A stretch of 52,723 nucleotides of DNA, from positions 1 to 52,723 of the forward strand of contig JBGQDM010000007.1 of the NCBI GenBank assembly GCA_041495845.1. The letters run 5' to 3'. Position 1 is the first letter of the stretch. Each line of letters starts with the position of its first letter. Positions 16,758 to 25,700 of the stretch are shown here, in pieces. The position numbers were made by a program, and so were the translations under genes. Under the pieces are notes generated by a model that saw only the letters and a list, made by a program, of their open reading frames with translations, did no database searches and was not told the DNA's origin. The stretch is from JBGQDM01 sp041495845. GTDB lineage: Bacteria; Acidobacteriota; Terriglobia; Terriglobales; Acidobacteriaceae.

Positions 16758-16999
16758 CGCGTTTTATCCCCCAAAAGCCAATTGACATCCACGCCCAGTG
16801 CTTCCGCAAAAGCCTTGAGTTCGTAGTCAAGAACGTGGCGGTGATTGTTTTCGATTTTGGCGACTGCGGCTCGATCAAGTTGGATTCCAAGCCCAGCGAG
16901 TCTTCCTGAAAGGGCATCCTGCGTTAGCGCTGGCTTGCTCTGACGCGCCTCAGCCACGCGCCTGCCAACGACATTTTTCCGCACAGGCTTTCTTTTCAC
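16754..16999 (-). CDS. XRE/Cro-CI family DNA-binding regulator
   Basis: 81 residues with one helix-turn-helix domain: VGRRVAEARQSKPALTQDAL, then SGRLAGLGIQLDRAAVAKIENNHR, and the closing FAEALGVDVNWLL. The N-terminus is Lys/Arg-rich. The only suitable start is GTG at 16999; no ribosome site is seen and the palindrome at 17000-17020 abuts it, so the message may be leaderless or nearly so. It precedes and overlaps the HNH nuclease gene. By analogy with controller proteins of restriction systems it could delay or limit nuclease expression; this is inference from order and operators. Confidence 0.85.
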   Translation of the reverse strand: MKRKPVRKNVVGRRVAEARQSKPALTQDALSGRLAGLGIQLDRAAVAKIENNHRHVLDYELKAFAEALGVDVNWLLGDKTR

Positions 17000-17049
17000 A
17001 CGGAGAGAGTATCTTTCCGTACAGGCCGGGGGTGTTCTAGACTAGAACA
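17000..17049. promoter_or_regulatory. Two palindromes upstream of the XRE-HNH operon
   Basis: The first, at 17000-17020, has 9-bp arms ACGGAGAGA and TCTTTCCGT (one mismatch) around GTA. The second, at 17033-17049, is the perfect TGTTCTAG-A-CTAGAACA. Both lie within 50 bp of the XRE start and are candidate operators for that protein. The second is only 28 bp from the left end of MITE copy 1. Confidence 0.65.
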
Positions 17050-17076
17050 TCAGCAATGGAGTTTAGAGACGTGAAG

Positions 17077-17236
17077 AGTGTGCGTGAGAACTTCAGTCGT
17101 CCCTCCGGGACTGGCTCGGTGGTCCGACTTTCCCCCGGCGCTGAAGCGCCGGGCTATTGGCAGACGCCCCTCCGGGGCTGATTCCGGCGTGCTCGTCCCA
17201 CCACTTCCACCGAGAAGCAGTTCTCACGCACACACT
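17077..17236. mobile_element. MITE copy 1 (160 bp) with terminal inverted repeats and 4-bp target duplication
   Basis: The left end AGTGTGCGTGAGAACT and right end AGTTCTCACGCACACACT are inverted repeats (the right has an extra CA). GAAG flanks it on both sides (17073-17076 and 17237-17240). The inside carries three strong hairpins (GTCCCTCCGGGAC, a CCCGGCGC-TGAA-GCGCCGGG stem and GCCCCTCCGGGGC) and no coding capacity. A near-identical copy lies at 18025-18185. Confidence 0.85.
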
Positions 17237-17272
17237 GAAGCTCCAAGAAAATGAGAGAGGATACAGCAGAAA

Positions 17273-17467
17273 ATGCGCAAACCCAGACAGAAGGCAGACG
17301 ACTGGACTGAGATAGCCCGCGCACTGGATTCGAAGACGAAAGAAATCCGAGAGCGTGGCCACGGGGGGAGATGGGGAAAGACCAAACCCTTTTCCGAAGC
17401 CGCCAGATGGGCAGTTCATGTGCGGCGGATCATGGATGAGATCGCCCTTTTCGTAGGCGGCAACTAG
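17273..17467 (+). CDS. Small hypothetical protein, tandem paralogue A
   Basis: 64 residues. I do not recognise the family. It starts at ATG 17273 with GAGAGG about 12 bp upstream. The pattern DWTEIARALDSKTKEIRERG, then SEAARWAVHVRRIMDEIA, is mostly helical and charged. It aligns with the next gene, which has exactly the same length (DWEEVFYALNLKLAEVEKGN and SETARWAAHLRRIMRKIE), so the two arose by duplication; conservation between copies supports both being real genes. The pair is bracketed by the two MITE copies. No membrane segment or signal peptide. Confidence 0.65.
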   Translation: MRKPRQKADDWTEIARALDSKTKEIRERGHGGRWGKTKPFSEAARWAVHVRRIMDEIALFVGGN

Positions 17468-17546
17468 CGTTTTGGCTGTAGGGGACCACCGCGCGTCCTA
17501 TATGAACCTGGTGCCGGTGTATCGAATTCTCGGTTGGAGTGAACAG

Positions 17547-17741
17547 ATGAATCGACAAATCCTGACAAGACGAGACTGGGAGGAAGTCTTTTACGCCCTA
17601 AACCTCAAACTTGCCGAAGTCGAAAAGGGCAACTACGACGAGGTACCGGGAGACGTAAATCGTCCCGACTCCGAAACCGCGCGATGGGCAGCCCATCTCA
17701 GGCGGATCATGCGCAAAATCGAGCGTGCACCGACGAACTGA
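17547..17741 (+). CDS. Small hypothetical protein, tandem paralogue B
   Basis: 64 residues from ATG 17547, chosen because it gives the same length and register as paralogue A; GGAGTG lies 6-11 bp upstream. The frame is open upstream to 17472, but that part has no counterpart in A. Shared residues cluster at the N-terminal DW(E/T)E, the central helix and the C-terminal E(A/T)ARWA-H-RRIM. It is separated from A by 79 bp on the same strand. The function is unknown; a small antitoxin or regulatory protein is conceivable but not shown. Confidence 0.65.
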   Translation: MNRQILTRRDWEEVFYALNLKLAEVEKGNYDEVPGDVNRPDSETARWAAHLRRIMRKIERAPTN

Positions 17742-17775
17742 AGCGACAAGCATTGTCCTGCTGGCCTGGCCGCCT

Positions 17776-17961
17776 TCACTCAGCATCAAAATCCACCCCA
17801 CGAGGCGCTGCGGCCAGAGCCGCGCCAAGCTCGTCGTCTTCCCGGAGTTCAGCGTCGGACATCTGCTCGTAGTAGCGGGCGGTTTCCCGTTCGAGTTCTG
17901 TGGGTTCGCGGTGTGGGCGCGGTTGCTTTTGTGTCTTCGTCTTGTTGCTCTTCTTTTGCGG
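17776..17961 (-). CDS. Small hypothetical basic-acidic protein
   Basis: 61 residues from ATG 17961, preceded by TAGGTCAGGTT; an earlier ATG at 17982 is possible. The N-terminus is Lys/Gln-rich (PQKKSNKTKTQKQPRPHREP). The rest is acidic and helical (ELERETARYYEQMSDAELREDDELGAAL). The charge split and the YYEQMSDAEL pattern look like a short regulatory or antitoxin-like protein, but I cannot name a family. It is convergent with the paralogue pair and lies 64 bp before MITE copy 2. Confidence 0.5.
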   Translation of the reverse strand, partial: PQKKSNKTKTQKQPRPHREPTELERETARYYEQMSDAELREDDELGAALAAAPRGVDFDAE

Positions 17962-18024
17962 CATAACCTGACCTAGTCCCATAACAATTCCCCGACGCGA
18001 TTCTGTCGCGCCCGCAGGGGCTAA

Positions 18025-18185
18025 AGTGTGTGCGTGAGAACTTCAGTCGTCCCTCCGGGACTTACTCGGTGGTCCCACTTTCCCCCGGCGCTGAAGCGCC
18101 GGGCTATTGGCAGACGCCCCTCCGGGGCTGATTTCAGCCGTTCTCGCCCAACATCTCCAACGAGAGAGTAGTTCTCAACCACACT
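18025..18185. mobile_element. MITE copy 2 (161 bp)
   Basis: Ends AGTGTGTGCGTGAGAACT and AGTTCTCAACCACACT, flanked by CTAA on both sides (18021-18024 and 18186-18189), a different 4-bp duplication from copy 1. The central hairpins are the same as in copy 1. Differences cluster in the right third (about 18131-18175). Confidence 0.85.
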
Positions 18186-18215
18186 CTAAAGCCCGCATTG
18201 CTTATGGCTCTCAGC

Positions 18216-18243
18216 GGCACGCCTGGAAGGCGTGCCCTGATAC
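18216..18243. repeat. Palindromic repeat of the rsmG-insert family
   Basis: GGCACGCC (18216-18223) pairs with GGCGTGCC (18229-18236), followed by CTGATAC. In reverse complement this is the same element as 4963-4989 inside rsmG. The stem keeps its pairing although the stem sequence differs (GGC versus GCC steps). Confidence 0.7.
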
Positions 18244-18282
18244 AAAACCGTTTGTGCGCCCAGTTCTCACCCTACGAAGATC

Positions 18283-20712
18283 CTACCCACGCAGCTCGAC
18301 CATCGTAGCCCCGGCTCCGCCTTCTTTCTGCGGTGGTTCCGAGATGGTGGCTACGTGGGGATGGCTTTGCAGGAATTGGCGGAGGGCTTTGCGGAGGATG
18401 CCCATGCCGCTGCCGTGGACTACGCGGACGCGCTCGAGGCCGGCGAGGAAAGCGTGGTCGAGGAATTTTTCTACTGCGCTGGTGGCTTCGTCGACGGTTT
18501 GGCCGATGACGTTGATTTCTCCGGGCGCGGTGGCGGCTTCATTTTCCAGAGTGACGGAAATGCCGCGGGCGCGGGCGGCTTGCACGGGTGAGGCGGTGGC
18601 GCGGGCCAGGACTTCGGCGATGTCGTCGCGCGCAATCTTCATTTTCATGGCGCCGACCTGGACTTCGAAATGCTTTTCGTCCACCTTGCGGGTGATCAGC
18701 GCGGTACGGCCCATGGACTTCAGCTTCACCGTGTCGCCTTCTGAGACCTGCTTGACTACTTGCGGCTGAGCGTTGGGGTCGCCTTGGTCGGCGCCGGTGG
18801 TGTGGGCCACTACGGTGGAATCAAACTGCTCGCGAAACTCGCGGCGTGCTTTGGCGATGCGGCGCTCGGATTCTTTGGAAAGCTTTTGGGCGGCGGCACG
18901 GTCCTGAATCGCGTTGACGGCTTCGCGGGCGTGGTATTCCAGATCGCGCAACACGGATTCGAGTTTCTTCTCCAGTTCGCGGATTTTCTCTTTCTGCTCG
19001 CGCAGACCGTCGGTTGCCAGGCGTGATCTTTCGCGCACCAAGTCTTCTTGTTGCAGACGCACGCGGGCGCGCTCGGCATCGAGTTCGCGTAAGTCGGTGT
19101 GCAGGCGGTCGAGAAAGTGAGAGACATCGCGTGCCTGGGAACTCAGGCGAGCGCGGGCCGCTTCAATAATGGTGGGGTTCAATCCCAGGCGCTGGGCGAT
19201 GTTGATGCCCGCGGACGCGCCGGGCACGCCAATCTTGAGTTCATACGTGGGCTGCAGCGTGGCCTCGTCGAAGCCGACGGAGGCGTTGATCACGCCGCGG
19301 GTGTTGGCTCCGTAGATTTTCAACGAGGTGTGGTGAGTAGAAATGATGGTCATGGCGCCCAGCACGCGGAAGTGTTCGGTGATGGCGACAGCGAGGGCAG
19401 CACCTTCTTCGGGATCGGTGGCGGAGCCGAGTTCGTCGAGCAGGACCAGCGAGGCGGGCGTGGCGGTGCGCGAGATGAAATCAATGTTGGTGACGTGCGC
19501 GGAAAAGGTGGAGAGGTTCTGCTCGATGGATTGGTAGTCACCAATATCGGCGAGCACAGCGTCGAAGACAGGCAGCTCAGCGCGATCGGCGGGAACGGGG
19601 ATGCCCGCCTGCGCCATGAGTGCGAGCAGGCCGGCAGTCTTCAGGGCAACAGTCTTACCGCCGGTGTTGGGGCCGGTGATGATGAGTTCGCGGCCATCAC
19701 CTTCAAGCGTAAGCGAGGTCGGCACGATGCGGCCGCCCTTGGCACGCAGGTTGCGTTCGAGCAGCGGATGCCGCGCCTGGTGGAGCAGCAGGTGGGAGGC
19801 GTCCGTGGTCGCGGGCACGCAGTTGTAGTCTTCGGCAAAGCGAGCTTTCGCAAACTGGAGTTCGAGTTCGGCGAGGACGTCAGCGGCGTCCAAGATGGCG
19901 TCGGCCTGCTGGCCGATTTGGTGTGTCATCTCCACCAGGATGCGGTGAATCTCCGCCTGCTCGTCGTCGAACAGGCGAACGAGTTCATTGTTCTGCTCGA
20001 TGGTTTCGAGGGGTTCGACGAAGACGGTCTGCCCGCTGGAACTGGTGCCGTGAACCACGCCGGAGACACGGCGTTTCTGCTCGACCTTCACCGGGATGAC
20101 AAAGCGCTCGCCGCGGATGGTGACCAGTTCGTCCTGCACGGCGCCGCCTTCAGCCAGGCGTCGCAGGTAGGCACGCAGCGATTCCTGAATGGTGCGACGC
20201 TGCTTTTCGATCTCGCGGCGAATGGTGGCGAGTGCGGGCGAGGCGCGATCTTCGAGCGTGCCGTCGGGCTGGATCTTGTTGCGGAAGCCGCGCAGGAACT
20301 GGGTGAAGTCGGCAATGCGAGCGGAAAGATCGCGCACCGCGGTCCAAGGCGAGCGCATGGCGGCGGGAGGATCGAGAGCGATCTCGCGCCACTCGGCGGC
20401 GCGATCGACCAGGAGAATCACGTCACGAATTTCCAGGGTTTCGAGGGCCGCGCCCGTGATGCGGGATTCTTCCAGAAGGCGAGTGATCTCGAGGAGGCCG
20501 GAAAATTCAAAGCGGCCACCGACGCGGCGGAACTCGCGAATCTCGGCAGTCAGCTCCTGCTGGGTGCGAATCCAGGCGGCGTCGGTCGAAGCGGCGAGAA
20601 CGCCAATGCGCAGTTTTCCCGGCGGGGAAAAAGCGTAGGCGAGCAGCAAGTCGCGCAACAAGTCCCACTCGAGGACGCGCGTGCTGGAGTGTGGCAGCGG
20701 GGAAGGCACCAT
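18283..20712 (-). CDS. mutS2: MutS2 family ATPase/nuclease
   Basis: 809 residues from ATG 20712 (a TTG lies one codon earlier), the usual MutS2 length. The core and clamp domain (about 1-290) is followed by the ATPase with Walker A TGPNTGGKTVALKT (about 335), Walker B LVLLDELGSATDPEEG, and the His-switch STHHTSLK. Then come a long coiled coil (about 510-640, including REQKEKIRELEKKLESVLRDL) and the C-terminal Smr domain, which has the VVHGSGMGILRKALRQFL motif. MutS2 suppresses recombination and, in some bacteria, splits collided ribosomes. It lacks the mismatch-recognition domain of MutS1. No Shine-Dalgarno is obvious. The next gene upstream is a histidine kinase 30 bp away. Confidence 0.96.
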   Translation of the reverse strand: MVPSPLPHSSTRVLEWDLLRDLLLAYAFSPPGKLRIGVLAASTDAAWIRTQQELTAEIREFRRVGGRFEFSGLLEITRLLEESRITGAALETLEIRDVILLVDRAAEWREIALDPPAAMRSPWTAVRDLSARIADFTQFLRGFRNKIQPDGTLEDRASPALATIRREIEKQRRTIQESLRAYLRRLAEGGAVQDELVTIRGERFVIPVKVEQKRRVSGVVHGTSSSGQTVFVEPLETIEQNNELVRLFDDEQAEIHRILVEMTHQIGQQADAILDAADVLAELELQFAKARFAEDYNCVPATTDASHLLLHQARHPLLERNLRAKGGRIVPTSLTLEGDGRELIITGPNTGGKTVALKTAGLLALMAQAGIPVPADRAELPVFDAVLADIGDYQSIEQNLSTFSAHVTNIDFISRTATPASLVLLDELGSATDPEEGAALAVAITEHFRVLGAMTIISTHHTSLKIYGANTRGVINASVGFDEATLQPTYELKIGVPGASAGINIAQRLGLNPTIIEAARARLSSQARDVSHFLDRLHTDLRELDAERARVRLQQEDLVRERSRLATDGLREQKEKIRELEKKLESVLRDLEYHAREAVNAIQDRAAAQKLSKESERRIAKARREFREQFDSTVVAHTTGADQGDPNAQPQVVKQVSEGDTVKLKSMGRTALITRKVDEKHFEVQVGAMKMKIARDDIAEVLARATASPVQAARARGISVTLENEAATAPGEINVIGQTVDEATSAVEKFLDHAFLAGLERVRVVHGSGMGILRKALRQFLQSHPHVATISEPPQKEGGAGATMVELRG

Positions 20713-20741
20713 CAAGTTATGGTATCGCAGGGGAGGGCGGC

Positions 20742-22499
20742 CTAGCGGGCGGCGGTGGGCAAGTAGCCGGCGGCGGCGGCCTGGGCGGAGTCGGTAGCCA
20801 GGGGTAGGAGTACTTCAAACTCGGCGCCACCTTCTTCACGATTGCGGCAGGAAATGGCGCCGTGGTGGTTCTGCACAATGCCGTAGACGGCGCTGAGCCC
20901 GAGGCCGGTGCCCTTGCCGACGGGTTTGGTGGTGTAGAAGGGATCGAAGACGCGCGCGGGCTCGCGCAAGCCGGGCCCGGTGTCGTCGAAGGTGATGGCA
21001 ATGGCGCGTTCTCGGCGGGAAACGCGCACCTGAATCCCACCGCCGCCGGCTTCGCGCACCGCGTAGCTCGCGTTTTCCAGAATTTGCAGGCAGAGCTGAA
21101 GGAGCTGGTTGGCGTTTCCCCAAACGCGAGGCAGGCCGTCCTCGATTGTAGTTTCGATGAGGACGCTGTGGTCCGCAACCCGGTGGGTTTCCATCTGCGC
21201 TGCTTTTTGCACCAGGGTGCCGACTTCCAGCAAGCTGCGCTCGCCGGGATCGTGTTGGGCAAAGCTAAGGAGATCGCCGACCAGGGTGCGGGTGCGCCGC
21301 GCCTGTTGGCCGATCCTTACGGCCATGGCGGCGAGGTCATCGCGGAGCCCGGCGTTGGCCAGGATTTCGGAGTATCCGAGGATGGCAGTGAGAGGATTGT
21401 TGATCTCGTGGGCGGCGCCCGCAGCCAACTGTCCGACGGCAGCCAGTTTTTCTTTTTGCAGGAGCTCGCTTTGCAAACGCTGCAGGCGCTCATAATCCTT
21501 TTCCTTTTCCTGCAGCAAGCGGAGCAATTCGCGATCGAGCAGATACTGCTTGAGGAAGACACAGGCACCCATCACCACTACGGCAACGAGAGTGAGGATA
21601 AGGCGGAAGCGGCGCAGCGGCGGCGGGTCGGTCTCAAGAAAGGTGCGCAGGCCGAAGAGGGGCAGCGAAAGAACGGCGAGCATGGCCAGACGGGGGGAAG
21701 CGGCAATCCAAAAGCGCATCAGACGCCCGGCCTCTTCTGGTTCGGGAGTGGTGCGGAAGCGGAGACTGCCGAGACACACGAACCACGCCAGCGAGGCGAC
21801 CAGAAAGATGTCGTAGATGCTGCCGGTGTAGTAGCTGCCGGCACTGATGGCCAGGTTGATGCCCCACGAAGTCAGCGAATACAAGAAAGCCGCGCCGCAG
21901 AGGTGGGCGTAAATCCGGCGCCAGCTTCCGCGCGTGCCCATGGCCGCGAGACCGGCGGCAGCGACGAGCAGCATGTTCTCCAGCATGAAGAGCTGGTCGA
22001 AACTGTGGTTATAGCGGTGCTGGTTGAGCAACACGTATTCGTCCGGGAAGACGATGAAGGCGTAGAGGTAGATCCACCAGAGGACGAGAATCAGCGAGCT
22101 CAGGGTGCTGAAATAAAGTTTGCGCGCTTCCATGGCGAGATGGGGCAGCAGGGCCACGGCGACCATGAAGGGCACAACGTGCAGAAAGAGGACGGGATCA
22201 CCGAGGAAGGGTTCCGGCATGTCCTGGCGGAGGATGACTTCATACCAGACCCACATGCCCTGATTGGCTGCCCAGAGGAAGCAGCCGAGGGAAAGCAAGG
22301 CCCAGAAGGCGCGTTCCTGGCCGCGGCTCGCGGCGGCGTGCCGCAGCATGACGATGGTGGCGACGGACAGCAGGAAGAAGGGAACCAGGTCGCCGGCAGC
22401 GGTCAGCACGAGACCGCGCGGCACCAGCAGGCAGACGAGGGCGTAGGCGAACACGATGGCCACCGCCGCCCAGACCGTTTTTGGAAGACGCAGTTTCAC
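20742..22499 (-). CDS. Membrane-bound sensor histidine kinase
   Basis: 585 residues if the GTG at 22499 is used (AAGGAAG lies 3 bp upstream); the frame is open to 22622, and that extension is not membrane-like. About eight to ten hydrophobic segments (residues 5-330) form an integral sensor module. A short coiled coil follows (EKEKDYERLQRLQSELLQKEK), then the HisKA domain (AAGAAHEINNPLTAILGYSEI, His phospho-acceptor) and HATPase_c with N (QILENASYAV), G1 (DDTGPGL), F (FDPFYTTKP) and G2 (GKGTGLGLSAVYG) boxes. No response regulator is adjacent, so it is an orphan kinase. The nearest receiver-like genes (26669, 27538) lack the phospho-acceptor Asp. Confidence 0.9.
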   Translation of the reverse strand: MKLRLPKTVWAAVAIVFAYALVCLLVPRGLVLTAAGDLVPFFLLSVATIVMLRHAAASRGQERAFWALLSLGCFLWAANQGMWVWYEVILRQDMPEPFLGDPVLFLHVVPFMVAVALLPHLAMEARKLYFSTLSSLILVLWWIYLYAFIVFPDEYVLLNQHRYNHSFDQLFMLENMLLVAAAGLAAMGTRGSWRRIYAHLCGAAFLYSLTSWGINLAISAGSYYTGSIYDIFLVASLAWFVCLGSLRFRTTPEPEEAGRLMRFWIAASPRLAMLAVLSLPLFGLRTFLETDPPPLRRFRLILTLVAVVVMGACVFLKQYLLDRELLRLLQEKEKDYERLQRLQSELLQKEKLAAVGQLAAGAAHEINNPLTAILGYSEILANAGLRDDLAAMAVRIGQQARRTRTLVGDLLSFAQHDPGERSLLEVGTLVQKAAQMETHRVADHSVLIETTIEDGLPRVWGNANQLLQLCLQILENASYAVREAGGGGIQVRVSRRERAIAITFDDTGPGLREPARVFDPFYTTKPVGKGTGLGLSAVYGIVQNHHGAISCRNREEGGAEFEVLLPLATDSAQAAAAGYLPTAAR

Positions 22500-22745
22500 A
22501 GCTTCCTTAATGTTAGAGGTAGAAATGACGGACCGCCTGATTACGGGGCGTAGCGCCGGGTTACGGAGGTAACCATTCTTTTGGAGGGAGGGCCGAAGAA
22601 GGATGTGCGGTGGCGTGACCACGCTGCTAACTTGCGTGTACTGAGGCAGATGATGTACAACGCGAGCGGGTCAAACGCGTTGGACGCGCCTCGCTTGAGG
22701 CCAGCGTCCGGAGCCCCTGCGCCGCAACGCGTCCCGGAGGAAGCC

Positions 22746-25700
22746 ATGACGAAGAAGATGAGCAAGCTGTTCCTGCTGGCAACGGTGGTGGTCCTGTGGT
22801 CAGGGTTGGCAGCAGCGCAAGGTGTAGCCACCGGCGATCTTCACGTCACCGTCCGCGACCCGAAGGGGAGCGTGGTGACCAACGCCACGATCACTGCGCG
22901 GGACCAGGCGAAGGCATATGAACGCTCGACCACGCTCAACGTGGGCGGCGAGTATCGATTTGTCGCGTTGCCTCCGGGCACATACACCGTAAGCGTGGAG
23001 GCGGCGGGCTTTGCCAAGGCGGAGGCGCAGGACGTGCGCATTACCGTGGGCCAGATGGCGGAACTGCCAGTGGCGTTGCAGGTGGCGGGTACGCAGACCG
23101 TGATCACCGTCAGCTCCGAAGCGGAAGTGGTGGAAACGCAGCGGACATCCTCCACGGCGACGATCGAGCAGCGGCGGATTGAAAATCTGCCGACCAATGG
23201 ACGCAACTACATTAATTTTGCGCTGACCGATTCGCGGCTGGCGCGCGATACCGCGCCTTCCATCGGAGCGGCGCCCACTTCCGGACTGAATGTGGGTGGG
23301 CAGCGCGCCCGCGCCAACCTGGTGAACGTGGATGGCGCCGATGCGGTGGACAACTCCACCAATGGCATCCGCTCCACGATTTCGCAAGAAGGAGTGCAGG
23401 AGTTTCAGGTGATCACCAGCGGTTACGCGGCGGAATATGGGAGGGCGTCGGGCGGGGTGGTCAATATTATTACGCGTTCGGGCAGCAATGATTTTCACGG
23501 CTCGGTGTATGGCTATGTGCGCAACCGCAATTTTCAGGCGGTAAATCCGTTCAGCACGGTTTCCAATCCGGCATTTACGCGGGTGCAAACCGGGGTGGCG
23601 TTCGGCGGGCCCATCAAGAAGGACAAGACGTATTACTTTTTCTCGTGGGAAGGGACGTGGCGGCAGGAGACGGGATTTTCGTCGATTGGCGGGCCGGACG
23701 GGAAGTTTGGGTTGGTGAATTTCGATGCCTCCGCATATTTTGGCCAGCCGGCCGGAGTGGTGAACATCCAAGCCACGCCGGACCAAGCACAGTTTCTGGC
23801 CAGCCCGCCGCCGGTAATTCCGGTATCGAGCCTGCGGCAGTACATCTTTTTGATCGGTGCGGCGTCGGGCGTCGCCACCAGCGGCAGCCAGCCGGCGATT
23901 TTTGCGGCGTTTCCCTTTGCGCCTCCGGGCTCGGGTTTGCAGCAGTTCCCAACCACGTGCGGCGGCGCTAACACCATCTGCGCCGGGTTGCCGGCTTCCT
24001 TCGTTGAGCTCAACCGGCTGCGCGGGAATTTCCCGGTTTCGGAACGCACCGATCTTTATTCTTTGCGACTGGACCATAACTTCAGCAGCAACCAGCGCAT
24101 CAGTTTGCGTGGCGGCGTCAGCCCGAGCGATGTCACTGGCATTCAGGTGCAAGCGCAGGGGCCGCAAAACTTCGGCCAGAACGCCTTCTCCCGTACCTCG
24201 AACCAGAATTTCCACGACTGGAACTTCACCGGGCAAGACACCTGGACCATCGGGGACAACCGGGTGAATGAGTTCCGGTTCCAGTATTCGCGCCGAGGGC
24301 TGCTCTATGGTTTTGCGCGCAACGACGATGGCAGCAAGGTAGCGGTCAATATCCCAGGTGTGGCCTTCTTCGGGCGCGAGCCTTTTTCATTCGTCCGGAG
24401 AAAAGAGCAGCGGTATCAGCTGACTGACAATTTCTCCTGGTCCAGAGGCTCGCACAATATCAAGTTCGGGTTTGACACGAATTTCCTGCCCATTAGCGCC
24501 GATTTCACCGTCAACTTTGGCGGCATTTTCAATTTCGGACAGCAGAGCCTCTTCCCATCACCGTTCCCTGCATTGAGCCCGGTGCAGGCGTACGGCGCAG
24601 GCATCCCGTCCAACTTCATTCAGGGTGTGGGCAATCCGCATGATGCGTTCTCGAACACTACGGTCGGGGGGTTCATCCAGGATTCGTGGCGGATCAAGAG
24701 CAACTTGACGATGAACTACGGAGTGCGCTACGACGCGGAGTTTACGCCGCAGTTTGCCGCCATCAATGGCCTGGCCAAGCAGGGGCAGGATTTTCTCGGG
24801 ATCACGCAGGGGATTCCGCGCGACTTCAACAATTTTGCGCCGCGCGTGGGAATTTCCTGGGACCCGTTCAAGGACGGCAAAACAAAGATCAGCGCCAACT
24901 ACGGACTCTTCTATGATCACCCGCTGCTGGGCCTGGCCTTCATCGCGGATGTGGCCGACGGTGCGCAGGCGCCGCAGTTTGTGCTCTTCCCGGGTGCCCC
25001 GTGCAGCAACGAGCCCGGCAAGAACATCCCCAACCCGCTCAATCTGAACGCGTCCAACGTGTTTCAGGGAATTGTGGGGCGCTCCGATTGCACGCCGCCG
25101 GGACTGGCCGACGCGCTTACTTACCTGCCCGACCAGCAGCGCTTCGATCCCACTCCGAACACGGTTTCGGCGTGGGTGAACCAGAATTATATTCCGCAAA
25201 ACCCGGCGGCGGGCGTGCCGCTGGCGGCGTTGCCGTTTGGATTTCCCAATGCCAAAGCCTTCAAGTATGCGGCTTCGCACCAAGCCAACCTGACGTTTGA
25301 ACGGGACCTCGGAAACAACTTGTCGCTTTCTCTGGAATACAACTTCAACGGCGGACGCCACTTGAACCGGCCCATCAACACGAACACGGTGCTGGACTCG
25401 GCGTTGATTGGCAACTGGCAAGCGGCCGCAACGGACCCAACTTCAGGAGCGCTTACGCGCGGACCGCTGGGTGTGGGAACGGTCGGCAATTTCTGCCAGC
25501 AGGCAGATCCGATTGATGCTACCCATCCCTCCTGGGTGGCTCCCGCGCTGGCGAATTTCTTTCGGCCCTCGGGCCTGAACGCCACGTTGGCACGGGCGCT
25601 GATCGGGATCGGACAAGCCGGCTGCGTCGGCCAAGCGCAAGCGCTGTTAGCTGCCGCCGGGCTGAATGCCAACTGCGATCCCATTGGTCTCTCGAACTGC

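Noticed and set aside
22800..24236. 478-residue minus-strand frame opposite the TonB-dependent receptor
   Set aside because: Arg/His-rich shadow of a well-recognised gene; no motif or ribosome site.
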